A DNA stretch of 42,760 nucleotides from Thermoplasmata archaeon (lineage in GTDB: Archaea; Thermoplasmatota; E2; DHVEG-1): contig DAOWIZ010000039.1 in assembly GCA_030640585.1 (NCBI GenBank), forward strand, positions 1 to 42,760, read 5' to 3'. The position numbers were made by a program, and so were the translations under genes. Of this stretch, positions 16,154 through 24,661 are shown piece after piece. The notes beneath the pieces were generated by a model. It did not search any database and was not told where the DNA came from. It saw only the letters and a program-made list of their open reading frames with translations. Positions within the stretch are counted from its first letter, which is position 1. Every line of letters begins with the position of its first letter.

Positions 16154-17473
16154 ATGAAAATTTTATTCATTCAACCTAAATCAAATATCAAAAAAATCCA
16201 TAAAATTCTACAAATCTTTGAAGAAGATCAATTTTATTATTTGCATACATCTGTTTATTACCTAGCCTCGATAACTCCTTTAGATTATCAAATAAAAATA
16301 ATCGATGAACGTTTTAAAAAAATTAAAGATTGCAGCGAGTATAATTTAGTAGTTATATCTTTTTCAGCACCTTTTTCATCAAGAGCTTATGAATTATGTA
16401 GATATTTCAAAGAAAAAGGCAAAATTGTTGTTCTAATGGGTCCGCATCCTTCGTTTATGCCAAATGAAGCTAAAAAAAATGCTGATTCTGTTATAATAGG
16501 TGAACCAGATGCTATTTGGATTAATTTATTAAAAGATGCTGAGAATAACAAACTTAAGGAGTGTTACAAGGCTGATGAGTTAATAGATCCTACGGATATA
16601 AAAAGATATAGATTTAACTTCACAAATATATTTTTACCTGAACGAATAGAAGCAAGTCGGGGGTGTCCCAACTGTTGTAGTTTTTGTTTGGCGCCAAAAA
16701 TCCTGGGTTCAACTCAACGTAAAAGACCTATCCAAAATGTAATAGATGATATAAAATCTATAAAAAATAAAGTAATTGTATTTGATGATTCTTCATTTAC
16801 AAATGATCCGGGTTATGCAAAAAAACTGTTTAAAAAACTTAGAAGATTAAAGAAAAGATTTATTTGCTGTGGTAATGTAAATGTTCTAAGTGAAGATGAT
16901 GAATTACTGAAGCTTGCAAAAAAAGCAGGATGCATTGCTTGGTATATAGGTTTCGAATCTTTCAATCAGAAAACGCTTGATGCTATAGGAAAAAAAACAA
17001 ATGATAGACTCGTTTACAAATCGCTTGTAAAAAAAATTCATGATCATGGCATGGCTATTGAAGGCTCTTTTATCTTTGGCTTTGATAGCGATAACATTGA
17101 TGTTTTTGATGAAACTTTAAAATCTATACTTGAACTAAATATTGACATAGCTGCTTTCAATATACTTGGAGTGTATCCTGGCACAGAATCGTATCAAAAA
17201 TTAGATGATGAACAAAGAATTCTTACGAAGGATTGGGATAATTATCATTTCTTTCAAGCTACCTTTAAACCAAAAAATATGTCTAAGCAAGAGTTGGAAA
17301 AAGGCGTTTATAACTTGGCTTTAGAATTTTATTCGATAAAAAACATACTTAAACGTTCGCTAAAATCATTTAAATTTGGTTATTATCCTTTTTTTTATGT
17401 GTTGACCAAGAATTATTTACAAAGACAGTTTTATAAATCTTGGATAGTATTTTATAAGAATTACACAAAATGA
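16154..17473 (+). CDS. B12-binding-domain radical SAM protein
   Basis: The 439-residue protein has an N-terminal cobalamin-binding-like Rossmann domain (ILFIQPKS; LVVISFSAPFSSRAYELC; VVLMGPHPSFMPNEA; VIIGEPD). The radical SAM cluster motif ASRGCPNCCSFCLAP follows (CxxxCxxC at about residue 173). The C-terminal segment (TKDWDNYHFFQATFKPKNMSKQELEKG...FYS) resembles the DUF4070-type tail of hopanoid methylases and related lipid-modifying enzymes. Members methylate or form C-C bonds at unactivated carbons, so a lipid or natural product is a plausible substrate. The C-terminus adds basic/hydrophobic residues. It is followed 61 bp later by a paralog. Confidence 0.82.
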   Translation: MKILFIQPKSNIKKIHKILQIFEEDQFYYLHTSVYYLASITPLDYQIKIIDERFKKIKDCSEYNLVVISFSAPFSSRAYELCRYFKEKGKIVVLMGPHPSFMPNEAKKNADSVIIGEPDAIWINLLKDAENNKLKECYKADELIDPTDIKRYRFNFTNIFLPERIEASRGCPNCCSFCLAPKILGSTQRKRPIQNVIDDIKSIKNKVIVFDDSSFTNDPGYAKKLFKKLRRLKKRFICCGNVNVLSEDDELLKLAKKAGCIAWYIGFESFNQKTLDAIGKKTNDRLVYKSLVKKIHDHGMAIEGSFIFGFDSDNIDVFDETLKSILELNIDIAAFNILGVYPGTESYQKLDDEQRILTKDWDNYHFFQATFKPKNMSKQELEKGVYNLALEFYSIKNILKRSLKSFKFGYYPFFYVLTKNYLQRQFYKSWIVFYKNYTK

Positions 17474-17534
17474 TTATTTTTTTCAAAACAAAGATTCTTA
17501 TTAATGTTGATGGTGTTACACTTTTAGTAAAAGC

Positions 17535-18794
17535 ATGAAAATTCTCTTAATTTCACCAAAATCCAAAAGCAGTACAGAAAAAAGTAAAAAATTAATTTTT
17601 AAGCTTCGTATACATCCAACTTTAACTCTAAAACAGTTAGCTAGTGTGACACCTGATAAACATAATATGAAATTGATCGATGAGAGATATGAGAATCTAG
17701 ATTTTAATTTAAATTTTGATTTAGTAGGTATTTCTTGTATGACACCAGAGGCTAATAGGGCATATAAAATATCTGATAAATTTCGAGAAAAAGGAATACC
17801 AGTTATATTAGGGGGCTGGCATCCTTCGGTTTTACCTAAAGAAGCTAAATTGCATGCCGACTCAGTTGTTGTTGGAGAAGCAGAATATCTATGGCCTCGA
17901 TTGTTAAAAGATTTTGAAGGAGGAAATCTTAAACAATTCTATAAACAAAATGAAGCAGTTAACCTGGGTCAGATTAGACCTATAAAAAGAAAACCAGAAA
18001 ATTATGTTTCTTTTACAGATGCCGTGCAGAGTTCAAGGGGTTGTCCTTTTAGATGCGAATTTTGCGCAATCTCAAATAATGAATATGGTAAATTATATCG
18101 TAAAAGAAAAGTTGAAGATGTAGTAGATGAACTAAAATCTATAAAACAAAAATACATATATTTTTTTGATCCCTCGCTGACTATTGATTTAGATTATACA
18201 AAAAAACTATTTAGAGAAATGAAAGGATTAAACAAAGAATTCAAATGTTTTGGTAATTTAGATAGTTTAGCCAAGGATGATGAACTTTTAAAGCTTGCTT
18301 CTGAGGCAGGATGTAGAATATGGTTTGTTGGCATGGAATCTGTATCTCAAAAAACTCTTGACTTCCTCGGTAAAAATAATAGTATAAAAGATTATAAATC
18401 TTTAATTGGAAAAATCCATGATTATAATATGTCTATTTTTGCCAGTTTTATATTTGGTTTTGATACCGATACAATCGATGTTTTTGATAAAACAATTGAA
18501 AATGTATTTGATTTAGATATTGATGAGGCGAATTTTGGGATTTTAACCCCATATCCTGGTACACCATTATTTGATCGTTTAGAAAAAGAAAGAAGGATTA
18601 TTACAAAAGACTGGTCTAAATACACAGAGAATAATGTAGTTTTTCAACCTAAAAATATGACTCCAAATGAGTTAATGGATGGAACAATAAGAGTTAGAAG
18701 GGGGATAAATTCTTTTTCAGGTATTTTTAAAAGAAAAGTTAAATCAAAACGAGTATCTTGCAAAGTTCTTTCACAAACTTTTTTATCTGCTTAA
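17535..18794 (+). CDS. B12-binding-domain radical SAM protein, tandem paralog
   Basis: This 419-residue paralog of the preceding gene shares domain order and many motifs: KILLISPKS; LVGISCMTPEANRAY; VILGGWHPSVLPKEA; VVVGEAE; the cluster motif SSRGCPFRCEFCAIS (about residue 170); and the tail TKDWSKYTENNVVFQPKNMTPNELMDG. The pair probably arose by duplication and may act on successive positions of one substrate. It is the last gene before the 17-bp copy of the tRNA-Glu 3' end and so the right-most gene of the island. The C-terminus is shorter than in the paralog and lacks its hydrophobic extension. Confidence 0.82.
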   Translation: MKILLISPKSKSSTEKSKKLIFKLRIHPTLTLKQLASVTPDKHNMKLIDERYENLDFNLNFDLVGISCMTPEANRAYKISDKFREKGIPVILGGWHPSVLPKEAKLHADSVVVGEAEYLWPRLLKDFEGGNLKQFYKQNEAVNLGQIRPIKRKPENYVSFTDAVQSSRGCPFRCEFCAISNNEYGKLYRKRKVEDVVDELKSIKQKYIYFFDPSLTIDLDYTKKLFREMKGLNKEFKCFGNLDSLAKDDELLKLASEAGCRIWFVGMESVSQKTLDFLGKNNSIKDYKSLIGKIHDYNMSIFASFIFGFDTDTIDVFDKTIENVFDLDIDEANFGILTPYPGTPLFDRLEKERRIITKDWSKYTENNVVFQPKNMTPNELMDGTIRVRRGINSFSGIFKRKVKSKRVSCKVLSQTFLSA

Positions 18795-18800
18795 ATACAG

Positions 18801-18903
18801 GTCGTCCTAATCATTCCAGCCTTTCGAGCATTATTGCTAATGATCAAGTGTCCTTACAGTAGGAGCATTGAACCATTAGCAAGTATTCCCGGCGGGAGCA
18901 CTA
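18801..18903 (+). repeat. right copy of 17-bp tRNA-Glu 3'-end repeat with decayed tRNA-like sequence (attR-like)
   Basis: TCCCGGCGGGAGCACTA at 18887-18903 is identical to 4582-4598. Upstream, 18809-18828 (AATCATTCCAGCCTTTCGAG) resembles the D-loop/anticodon-arm part of tRNA-Glu (AATCATCAAGCCCTCTCGAG). Between them lies a segment with a 9-bp inverted repeat, TTGCTAATG (18834-18842) and CATTAGCAA (18874-18882). No intact tRNA can be folded. The exact repeat is solid; the upstream similarity is suggestive only. Confidence 0.7.
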
Positions 18904-19072
18904 TTCATCTTCCAATTTATTTGTGCAATTCAAAAGGGAAGGGGATGCTGGTTAGCTAAGAGGGAATGGGATACACTCCTAAAAAACATACCAGCACAAA
19001 TCCTTCCAAACCTAAATATAAAAATTCATTTATATATTTTGTTGATAGAACAGAGTATATTCTAAAATAATG

Positions 19073-19663
19073 TTATCGACTTAGGATATCTCCCATGCAT
19101 ATCTTTATTAGTTCTTTTTTTGGCACAGTTGCATCAATTTTAAGGAAACGCTTTCCTTTGGCTAATTTTAAATAGTTTTTATGTACTTTTTCAAGGAACG
19201 CCTGTTTTTCAAATGGTATAAGATTATCACGGTGTTGAATACGAGCAAGTGCACTTTCTGGTTTTATTACAAAAACAAAGGTTCTATCAGGAATTAGTAT
19301 CCGATCTTTGGACAGTTCTTTCAACCATTTAATTGGATTATTCACTAATTCCTCTAATTGTACACCCTGATATGCATATGTCGATTCAGCATAACGATCA
19401 CAGAGCACAATTTTATCATCATCAAGCCATTTCTGTATCTGCTGACAGTGTTGTATACGATCAGCAATAAACGTAAATGATGTTACAAACGGATCGGTAT
19501 GTAATTCTATACATTTCTGTACTTGTTTACCTATCCGTGTATTTGTTGGCTCTTGTGTTAAAATTACATCATATCCCTGATTCCTGATCTCTTTGAAAAC
19601 AATTTTTGAAATAGTTGATTTACCGCTTCCATCGATTCCTTCAAAGGTTACAAAATGTTTCAT
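19073..19663 (-). CDS. tmk: thymidylate kinase
   Basis: The start is taken at ATG 19661-19663, where it overlaps the primase stop codon by 4 bp (ATGA) and follows a GGAGAA ribosome-binding site; the upstream codon at 19687 lies inside priL. The 196-residue protein starts MKHFVTFEGIDGSGKST (P-loop) and has the DRY-type motif CDRYAESTYAYQG and a C-terminal nucleotide-binding region with KIDAT. It phosphorylates dTMP to dTDP. Length is normal for archaeal Tmk. The overlap with priL implies one transcript joining dNTP supply to primer synthesis. Confidence 0.93.
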   Translation of the reverse strand: MKHFVTFEGIDGSGKSTISKIVFKEIRNQGYDVILTQEPTNTRIGKQVQKCIELHTDPFVTSFTFIADRIQHCQQIQKWLDDDKIVLCDRYAESTYAYQGVQLEELVNNPIKWLKELSKDRILIPDRTFVFVIKPESALARIQHRDNLIPFEKQAFLEKVHKNYLKLAKGKRFLKIDATVPKKELIKICMGDILSR

Positions 19664-20694
19664 TTCTTTTTTTTCTCCTGTCCCCATTTAGCAGTATAAT
19701 AACTAAGTGGATGTCTTGTTCGTTTACAAAGACCATCTATTTTTTCAACAGGGCATATACCATAAGTTCTCATTTTGTCACACCCAGGTGGCTTGTAAGA
19801 GGTCGCCGATATATCACCAGTTATGTGTTCCACTTGATATCTGGTTCTTTCTTCTTCATAATCAGGTGCAGTACTAAATAATTTTAATATGTCATTTGTA
19901 CTGAGTTTAATGGAATTCAAGAACGCTACAAGAGCAAATCGACCAGCATGTGGTACGTTTTCACCGGCTTGTATCGCAGCAAGTATATCTTTAATACATG
20001 GTGGCAGTTTTTCTACATCCAGTCTTCCAACGGGTACCGCCTCTATTTTTTTACGATGCATCATAACAGTATTCTGTATCCGTTGAATATCAGTTGAAAA
20101 TGTTTTGTATATAGCATTATTACATTGTCGGCTGTCAAGTTCATTATTAATACGTGCCCGTAGTGCTTCCTGTATTAATCGTGCTAGGTCTTTATGGGAT
20201 ATGTTAATGTATCCTTGGCTCATTTCACGGTTAATCATCTTCCACTCTTTGTAACGAGTTGGAGCATATTTTAGGTAATCTGTAAAATGGATTTTTATCT
20301 TGTTTGCATCCTCATCGTATTCTATTTTGATATCGAACTCTTTTGAAACTTGTGTAAGAAAAGACATCTGTTCATTTATCAGGTTTTTATATGCATGTAC
20401 TGCTTCACCAAGTGCATATCTACGTTTGAAATATACATCACCGATGCATACAGCAATCATTCTTGCTATTGGGTAAGATAATAGTTCCATGATACAATCA
20501 GTTTCACCAGATAGGCTACGATTTCCTGCATCCCTATTTTTAAATGACTTATCTATCCTTTCTAGCCCTATCATACGAGCCCGTTCATATAATGGGTCAT
20601 CTAAAATCTCTGAGACTGATAAATTATTGTCCTTAACATAGTCTTTAGAAGCATTAAGAAATGGATATTTAGCAAGTGTTGAAATTTCTGCCAT
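19660..20694 (-). CDS. priL: DNA primase large subunit PriL
   Basis: The C-terminal domain shows the four cysteines of the PriL [4Fe-4S] cluster: LPPC, PPGC, YGIC and DGLC, the last three each eight residues apart. These sit around conserved segments HAGRFALVAFL and RTRHPLSYY. The N-terminal part is helical, as in archaeal PriL. With catalytic PriS (not in the window) it makes RNA/DNA primers. The start MAEISTLAKYPFL at 20694, preceded by GAAGG, is chosen over the ATG at 20721; this gives 344 residues. It is first in the priL-tmk unit and divergent from the 35-codon gene at 20864. Confidence 0.92.
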   Translation of the reverse strand: MAEISTLAKYPFLNASKDYVKDNNLSVSEILDDPLYERARMIGLERIDKSFKNRDAGNRSLSGETDCIMELLSYPIARMIAVCIGDVYFKRRYALGEAVHAYKNLINEQMSFLTQVSKEFDIKIEYDEDANKIKIHFTDYLKYAPTRYKEWKMINREMSQGYINISHKDLARLIQEALRARINNELDSRQCNNAIYKTFSTDIQRIQNTVMMHRKKIEAVPVGRLDVEKLPPCIKDILAAIQAGENVPHAGRFALVAFLNSIKLSTNDILKLFSTAPDYEEERTRYQVEHITGDISATSYKPPGCDKMRTYGICPVEKIDGLCKRTRHPLSYYTAKWGQEKKKK

Positions 20695-20773
20695 CTTTTT
20701 GCCTTCGTTATACTTAACCACATTTTATTAAAGTAGTTTTTCCCAGGTGATTTTACATTTTGACATTCTGCCA

Positions 20774-20790
20774 CGATATATATAAATACT
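20774..20790. promoter_or_regulatory. bidirectional-looking TATA region between priL and the 35-codon gene
   Basis: GATATATATAAATAC at 20775-20789 reads as a TATA box on both strands (TATATAAATA forward, TATTTATATATATC reverse). Forward transcription would start near 20805-20810 and give a leader of about 55 nt with GAGGAG before the ATG at 20864. Reverse transcription would give a leader of about 50-60 nt for priL. Confidence 0.5.
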
Positions 20791-20863
20791 AACCATTGAC
20801 AAAGAATATCACGTTAATATTTATCCAGATAATAATTTGGAAAAAAATGAGGAGATAAAGAAT

Positions 20864-20971
20864 ATGGAAAATATAGATCTTAACGACGATGATGAAGATC
20901 TTAACTTTGGATTATGGAAGGCTGAATTAAACAAAGAATTACGGTCTTTCTGGAAGTTAATGATTGAATAA
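20864..20971 (+). CDS. 35-residue acidic small protein, unknown function
   Basis: An ATG at 20864 follows a good ribosome-binding site (GAGGAG, about 20849-20854). It opens a 36-codon frame ending TAA at 20971. The protein starts MENIDLNDDDEDLNFGLWK, an acidic stretch of about ten residues, and continues with a short amphipathic helix rich in Leu, Trp and Lys ending WKLMIE. The presence of a TATA box, ribosome-binding site and closed frame supports a real gene. No family is recognised. The acidic N-terminus with aromatic/basic helix could serve as a peptide adaptor; its position opposite priL is the only hint at function. Confidence 0.55.
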   Translation: MENIDLNDDDEDLNFGLWKAELNKELRSFWKLMIE

Positions 20972-21093
20972 AAAAACCTCATAAGTAAAACAAAAAATAC
21001 GGCTTTTTTAAATTAAAATAAAATGAGTAAATAACCTCTAAATTTTAAGTAGTAGAACTTATATTACGGCTAGAACAGACTATTATTAATTTT

Positions 21094-21167
21094 GGGCTTG
21101 TAGCTTAGTCTGGTGGAGCGTCTGGCTCATAACCAGATGGTCGCAGGTTCAAATCCTGCCAGGCCCA
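21094..21167 (+). tRNA. tRNA with CAT anticodon (elongator Met or Ile2)
   Basis: Acceptor GGGCTTG pairs with CAGGCCC (one G-T), with discriminator A at 21167. Anticodon stem TCTGG/CCAGA encloses loop CTCATAA, anticodon CAT. The T arm is GCAGG-TTCAAAT-CCTGC. The stem lacks the GGG/CCC initiator signature, so it is elongator Met or the lysidine/agmatidine-modified Ile2; primary sequence does not settle which. Its 3' end is repeated exactly at 28323-28337. Confidence 0.93.
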
Positions 21168-21168
21168 T
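21154..21168 (+). repeat. left copy of 15-bp direct repeat (attL-like, tRNA(CAT) 3' end)
   Basis: TCCTGCCAGGCCCAT covers the T-stem 3' strand, acceptor 3' strand, discriminator and one base beyond. The same 15 bp occurs at 28323-28337 in the same orientation, bounding a block of accessory genes. Confidence 0.7.
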
Positions 21169-21467
21169 ACTTCATATTAGGAAAAGTTTTGCCAAGGGTA
21201 TTTTTATTTTCGGGGTGCTTGTTTTTATAGGATCTTCAATGTTAGGTATTTGCTATTGCCTGCTGCATGTCATTTTCAATGACAGATAAGTCCGACCTGT
21301 GAGCGTTTTTTCTTCTATTGAAATTATTCGTGTTTTGTTGTGTTTACTATTTCGTATGGTAATTTCTCGGCGTTGCCGGTCAATATCTGAGAGTTTGAGG
21401 TTGCGTAGTTATATTTTTAAAGAATTACTTATTACTATCCTGCAATTGCAGAGAAGGAGAGACACAA
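21169..21467 (+). other. intergenic region after tRNA(CAT), one hairpin, no gene seen
   Basis: About 300 bp without a convincing gene. TGTCAT-TTTCA-ATGACA (21268-21284) forms a short hairpin. A frame starting at 21299 overlaps the next gene in another phase and is taken as spurious. GGAGAG about 10 bp before 21468 is the ribosome-binding site of the next gene. Confidence 0.4.
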
Positions 21468-22184
21468 ATGGAAAACAAAGAAATAAAATTGATAGTAAAA
21501 ATATTATTGATAATTGGGGTAGTTTTTGTTGGCTTAAGTCTGTTAGTACCTTGGTTAGGTACAGGTTTCTACCTTTGGGGATCCTCGATATTTGGTCAAA
21601 CAAGTGTTTTTTATATCGATTTTATCGGTTTATTGGGCGGATATGGAATATTGTTGATGTTGTCCTCAATTATTACATTTGCGTTGGTTATGATTGCTCT
21701 TGGGGTTGGAATTCGTTCAATTATAAACGTCGATCGGTACAAACCCAATACTGCTCTAACTGCAGGAATATTATCTGTAGTTTCAATGATAGTTCTTGCC
21801 GTTATACTCAATATAGGGTATTCAATATTAGATGGGGGATTTAATTTCACAGGATTAAACTTTGGTTTAGGTTTTTATATGATGATAATTCCAACAATAC
21901 TGTTTTTTGCCGGCTATGGAATTCAGATAACTCTTCTATCAAAACCAACGACACCTATAACTCAACAACCGATGTATCAGCAAAATGTGTATCAACCTCA
22001 GCCTGCTCAACCGATGCAACCAAGTGCTCCACCAATGCCTGCAACTGTAAAACAACCACAACCACCGCCAGTGCAGCAGACTGCGCCTCCACCAGCTCAA
22101 ACCAGCGATAAATTCTGTGCAGAGTGCGGTGCCGAGTTACAGCCGAACGTAAAGTTTTGCCCTGAATGTGGAGCCAAACTATGA
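21468..22184 (+). CDS. four-helix membrane protein with proline-rich linker and C-terminal zinc ribbon
   Basis: The 238-residue protein has about four transmembrane helices (near residues 8-30, 50-75, 100-120 and 130-155). A Pro/Gln-rich linker of about 55 residues follows, then a C-terminal zinc ribbon CAECGAELQPNVKFCPECG. The linker and ribbon are predicted cytoplasmic and could bind a partner. AAGGAGAG precedes the ATG. The stop overlaps the next start by 4 bp (ATGA), so it is translationally coupled to the large secreted protein, which carries similar ribbons. Function unknown; modular ribbon-tail membrane proteins are frequent in Thermoplasmatota, which is general knowledge rather than proof. 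Confidence 0.75.
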   Translation: MENKEIKLIVKILLIIGVVFVGLSLLVPWLGTGFYLWGSSIFGQTSVFYIDFIGLLGGYGILLMLSSIITFALVMIALGVGIRSIINVDRYKPNTALTAGILSVVSMIVLAVILNIGYSILDGGFNFTGLNFGLGFYMMIIPTILFFAGYGIQITLLSKPTTPITQQPMYQQNVYQPQPAQPMQPSAPPMPATVKQPQPPPVQQTAPPPAQTSDKFCAECGAELQPNVKFCPECGAKL

Positions 22185-24661
22185 GTAAATATTGTCCTAG
22201 TTGTGGAGCAGAACTTGCCGCAGGAGTTAAATTCTGTGTAAGTTGTGGTACAAAACTTGAAGCTAAAAAACCAGTAGGGAAACTAAAACCATCTCAAGAA
22301 TTTTGTACAAATTGTGGAACTAAACTCCCTGAAGGAACAAAATTTTGTGTTGAATGTGGTACGAAATTTGGATCTAAAAAACCAATAGAAAAACCTACGA
22401 AGCCAATAAAAGAAACGATTGAAAAACCCAAACCACCAAAACCTAAAATTGCAGCTATGCCACCTCCGCCACCTCCAACTATATCTAAATCTAAACCCAT
22501 GCCAGCATCATATACGCCACCCCTTATACCCAAATCGAAACTTAAAGTCATAGGAGCTGTTGCAGTTGTAGCAATATTGATTGTGGCCGTATTTTATGTT
22601 GGGTTTATGATGGGGGGAAAAGATGGCGGAGGTGTAAACAAAGTAAGCATCACAACTGGCGATAACATACCAGTTACTTCGCAATCAGTTGATTATAGCG
22701 GTGGAACAATTAGCGTTACAGATAGTTCAAATCCACTTTATGGATTGAAAATTGAGGTACCGGAAGTAGCAACATCTGATAACATTGGTTTTAGTATCAG
22801 CTACGCCGATGTTATCAATATTAGTGGTTTGCCCGAAGGTTCTTCTGTAGCTAGCAAGATAATTAACATCGAAACTGATGGATCAGAGATTTGGGACAAG
22901 TATAAAGTTTTTGACAAAGCAATCGAGGTAACCCTTCCATACAACCCAGCTTTGATCTCCTCCGATGAACTAGTTCGGTTTTATGCCTATGATGAAGAAA
23001 GCAATACTTTGAGTTCTGCAGGGTTTTTATCTCATGACTCGACAGACCACACCATATCGTTCTATACAAGGACTTTCTCCAGTTTCATTGGTATCAAAAT
23101 CTCCATGACGGCCTATGAACTATTAGGAATAGATTATGCTGTTGACACAGGATTTCGACCTGCAACCGATGGTTGGTATATTACAAACTATGGTTCCTAT
23201 CTTGAATCTGGTGGTATATGTATGGGAATGGTAAGCTTTGCCAAATATTACTATTCAAACAAGAAAGCCAGTGATGGTGTTGGATTATATGAGAAATACC
23301 GTGAAGGCGACCTTAATGAATGGCGTGATGATGACACTGCGATTCAACTTGCCACACGCGCACATACGGCAGAATGCGATATTTGGGATCAAACCTGGAG
23401 ACATGAAATTGCAACACAGGTTCCCACATCAACTGATGTCGCTATTAGTTGGCTACATGGGATGATTGTAACAGGTGCCCCTCAACTCATTGGAATCTAT
23501 CAGCAAGTTGCCAACGGAGATTGGGTAGGCGGACATGCTATAATGACATATAGATACGCTAATGGCCGTTTCGATATCTATGACCCCAATCATCCAGGAA
23601 CAGCACCAGGAACCGATACTAGGCAGATACTTTTTACCTATGAGGATGGTTTCACTCGTGTTTACAGCTCAGGTACTACAGCTGCAGCCAGTAATTTCCA
23701 GTACAATGTTTTCTTGCATTTTGGTTACAAAGCCTTTCATCCATTAAACGCTTTTAACCAGTTTTATACTTATGCAGAAAATGGATTTGAAGATAACACA
23801 GTATTTCCAACCGTAACGCTTACCGACTTGAACTCTGGCGGTTCGACTCCAACAGACACAGACGGTGACGATATTAGAGATACAACTGAAAATACAGCTA
23901 CTATCTCAGGAACCATTACAGGTGGCCAGGAAGAGGTTACCTCCATACTGTTTTTCGTTAGTAACCAAAAATTCATAGTTCCTGTAGCAGGCGGTTCGTT
24001 TTCTCATGAAGTTCCGCTTTATGCAGGAGAAAATGATTTGATAATACTCGCCACTGACGAAAATACATTTAGTAGTTGGGCTGGATATTTAAGAGACTCA
24101 ATAGAAAGCACTGCATCTGAAGCTTCTCTTACATTTACGCTAACTTGGGGACAGGATAATAGTGATGTTGATCTTCATGTGTTAGAGCCGGCAATTGATG
24201 GGACAGATGGACGTCATATTTATTATTCAAATAAGGGCTATGAAGGAAGTGGAAATCCATATCTGGATATTGACAATACTTGGGGATATGGTCCTGAACA
24301 TTACTATGCCACAGAAGAAATGACGTTGCCTAACTATCAAGGTTCAGGCGATTATCTTTATGGAACATACAAGTACAGGGTGCATTACTATGCTGACCAT
24401 GATAGTGACTATGAATCTACACAGCCCATTACTTGGCATGCAACCCTTAGATATTTGGCCTTTAAAGATGATCTGGCTGGTACTGAGTATTGGGAAGAAG
24501 ACGCCTGGAGCGGAAGTTTATCTACTGCAAGTTCTTCTGGCACAAGTAACTTTGAAAATTCTGGAGCATCCTGGTCCTCAACTTATACTGTAGTATATCC
24601 AGAACCTGATCCAGACGACTATGGTGTACTTCCACCGCCACAAAATGAACTCCCAGATTAA
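22181..24661 (+). CDS. large membrane-anchored protein: zinc ribbons, papain-like domain, DUF2135-like domain
   Basis: The start is the ATG overlapping the previous stop (826 residues). Two double zinc ribbons (CPSCGAEL...FCVSCG and FCTNCGTKL...FCVECG) are followed by a Pro/Lys linker and one transmembrane helix (about residues 118-142), so the rest is outside. A papain-like fold is suggested by Cys 347 (GGICMG), His 452 (GGHAIM) and Asp/Asn 468-470 (YDPNHPG). Next come a DTDGDD calcium-type motif, an Ig-like stretch, and a C-terminal DUF2135/YfaP-like domain (LTWGQDNSDVDLHVLEP...WGYGPE). It may be a surface cysteine protease or amidase, or an inactive binding relative. Codon use looks less AT-biased than in the first island. 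Confidence 0.75.
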   Translation: MSKYCPSCGAELAAGVKFCVSCGTKLEAKKPVGKLKPSQEFCTNCGTKLPEGTKFCVECGTKFGSKKPIEKPTKPIKETIEKPKPPKPKIAAMPPPPPPTISKSKPMPASYTPPLIPKSKLKVIGAVAVVAILIVAVFYVGFMMGGKDGGGVNKVSITTGDNIPVTSQSVDYSGGTISVTDSSNPLYGLKIEVPEVATSDNIGFSISYADVINISGLPEGSSVASKIINIETDGSEIWDKYKVFDKAIEVTLPYNPALISSDELVRFYAYDEESNTLSSAGFLSHDSTDHTISFYTRTFSSFIGIKISMTAYELLGIDYAVDTGFRPATDGWYITNYGSYLESGGICMGMVSFAKYYYSNKKASDGVGLYEKYREGDLNEWRDDDTAIQLATRAHTAECDIWDQTWRHEIATQVPTSTDVAISWLHGMIVTGAPQLIGIYQQVANGDWVGGHAIMTYRYANGRFDIYDPNHPGTAPGTDTRQILFTYEDGFTRVYSSGTTAAASNFQYNVFLHFGYKAFHPLNAFNQFYTYAENGFEDNTVFPTVTLTDLNSGGSTPTDTDGDDIRDTTENTATISGTITGGQEEVTSILFFVSNQKFIVPVAGGSFSHEVPLYAGENDLIILATDENTFSSWAGYLRDSIESTASEASLTFTLTWGQDNSDVDLHVLEPAIDGTDGRHIYYSNKGYEGSGNPYLDIDNTWGYGPEHYYATEEMTLPNYQGSGDYLYGTYKYRVHYYADHDSDYESTQPITWHATLRYLAFKDDLAGTEYWEEDAWSGSLSTASSSGTSNFENSGASWSSTYTVVYPEPDPDDYGVLPPPQNELPD

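Noticed and set aside
4599-18886. A tyrosine or serine integrase gene inside the first island.
   Set aside because: All frames of useful length were read; none shows an R-H-R-Y-type or resolvase-type motif. Absence is recorded as part of the finding.
21299-21844. 181-codon plus-strand frame overlapping the four-helix membrane protein.
   Set aside because: Arg/Cys/Tyr-rich low-plausibility translation in the wrong phase; the 21468 frame has a ribosome-binding site, membrane helices and zinc ribbon.
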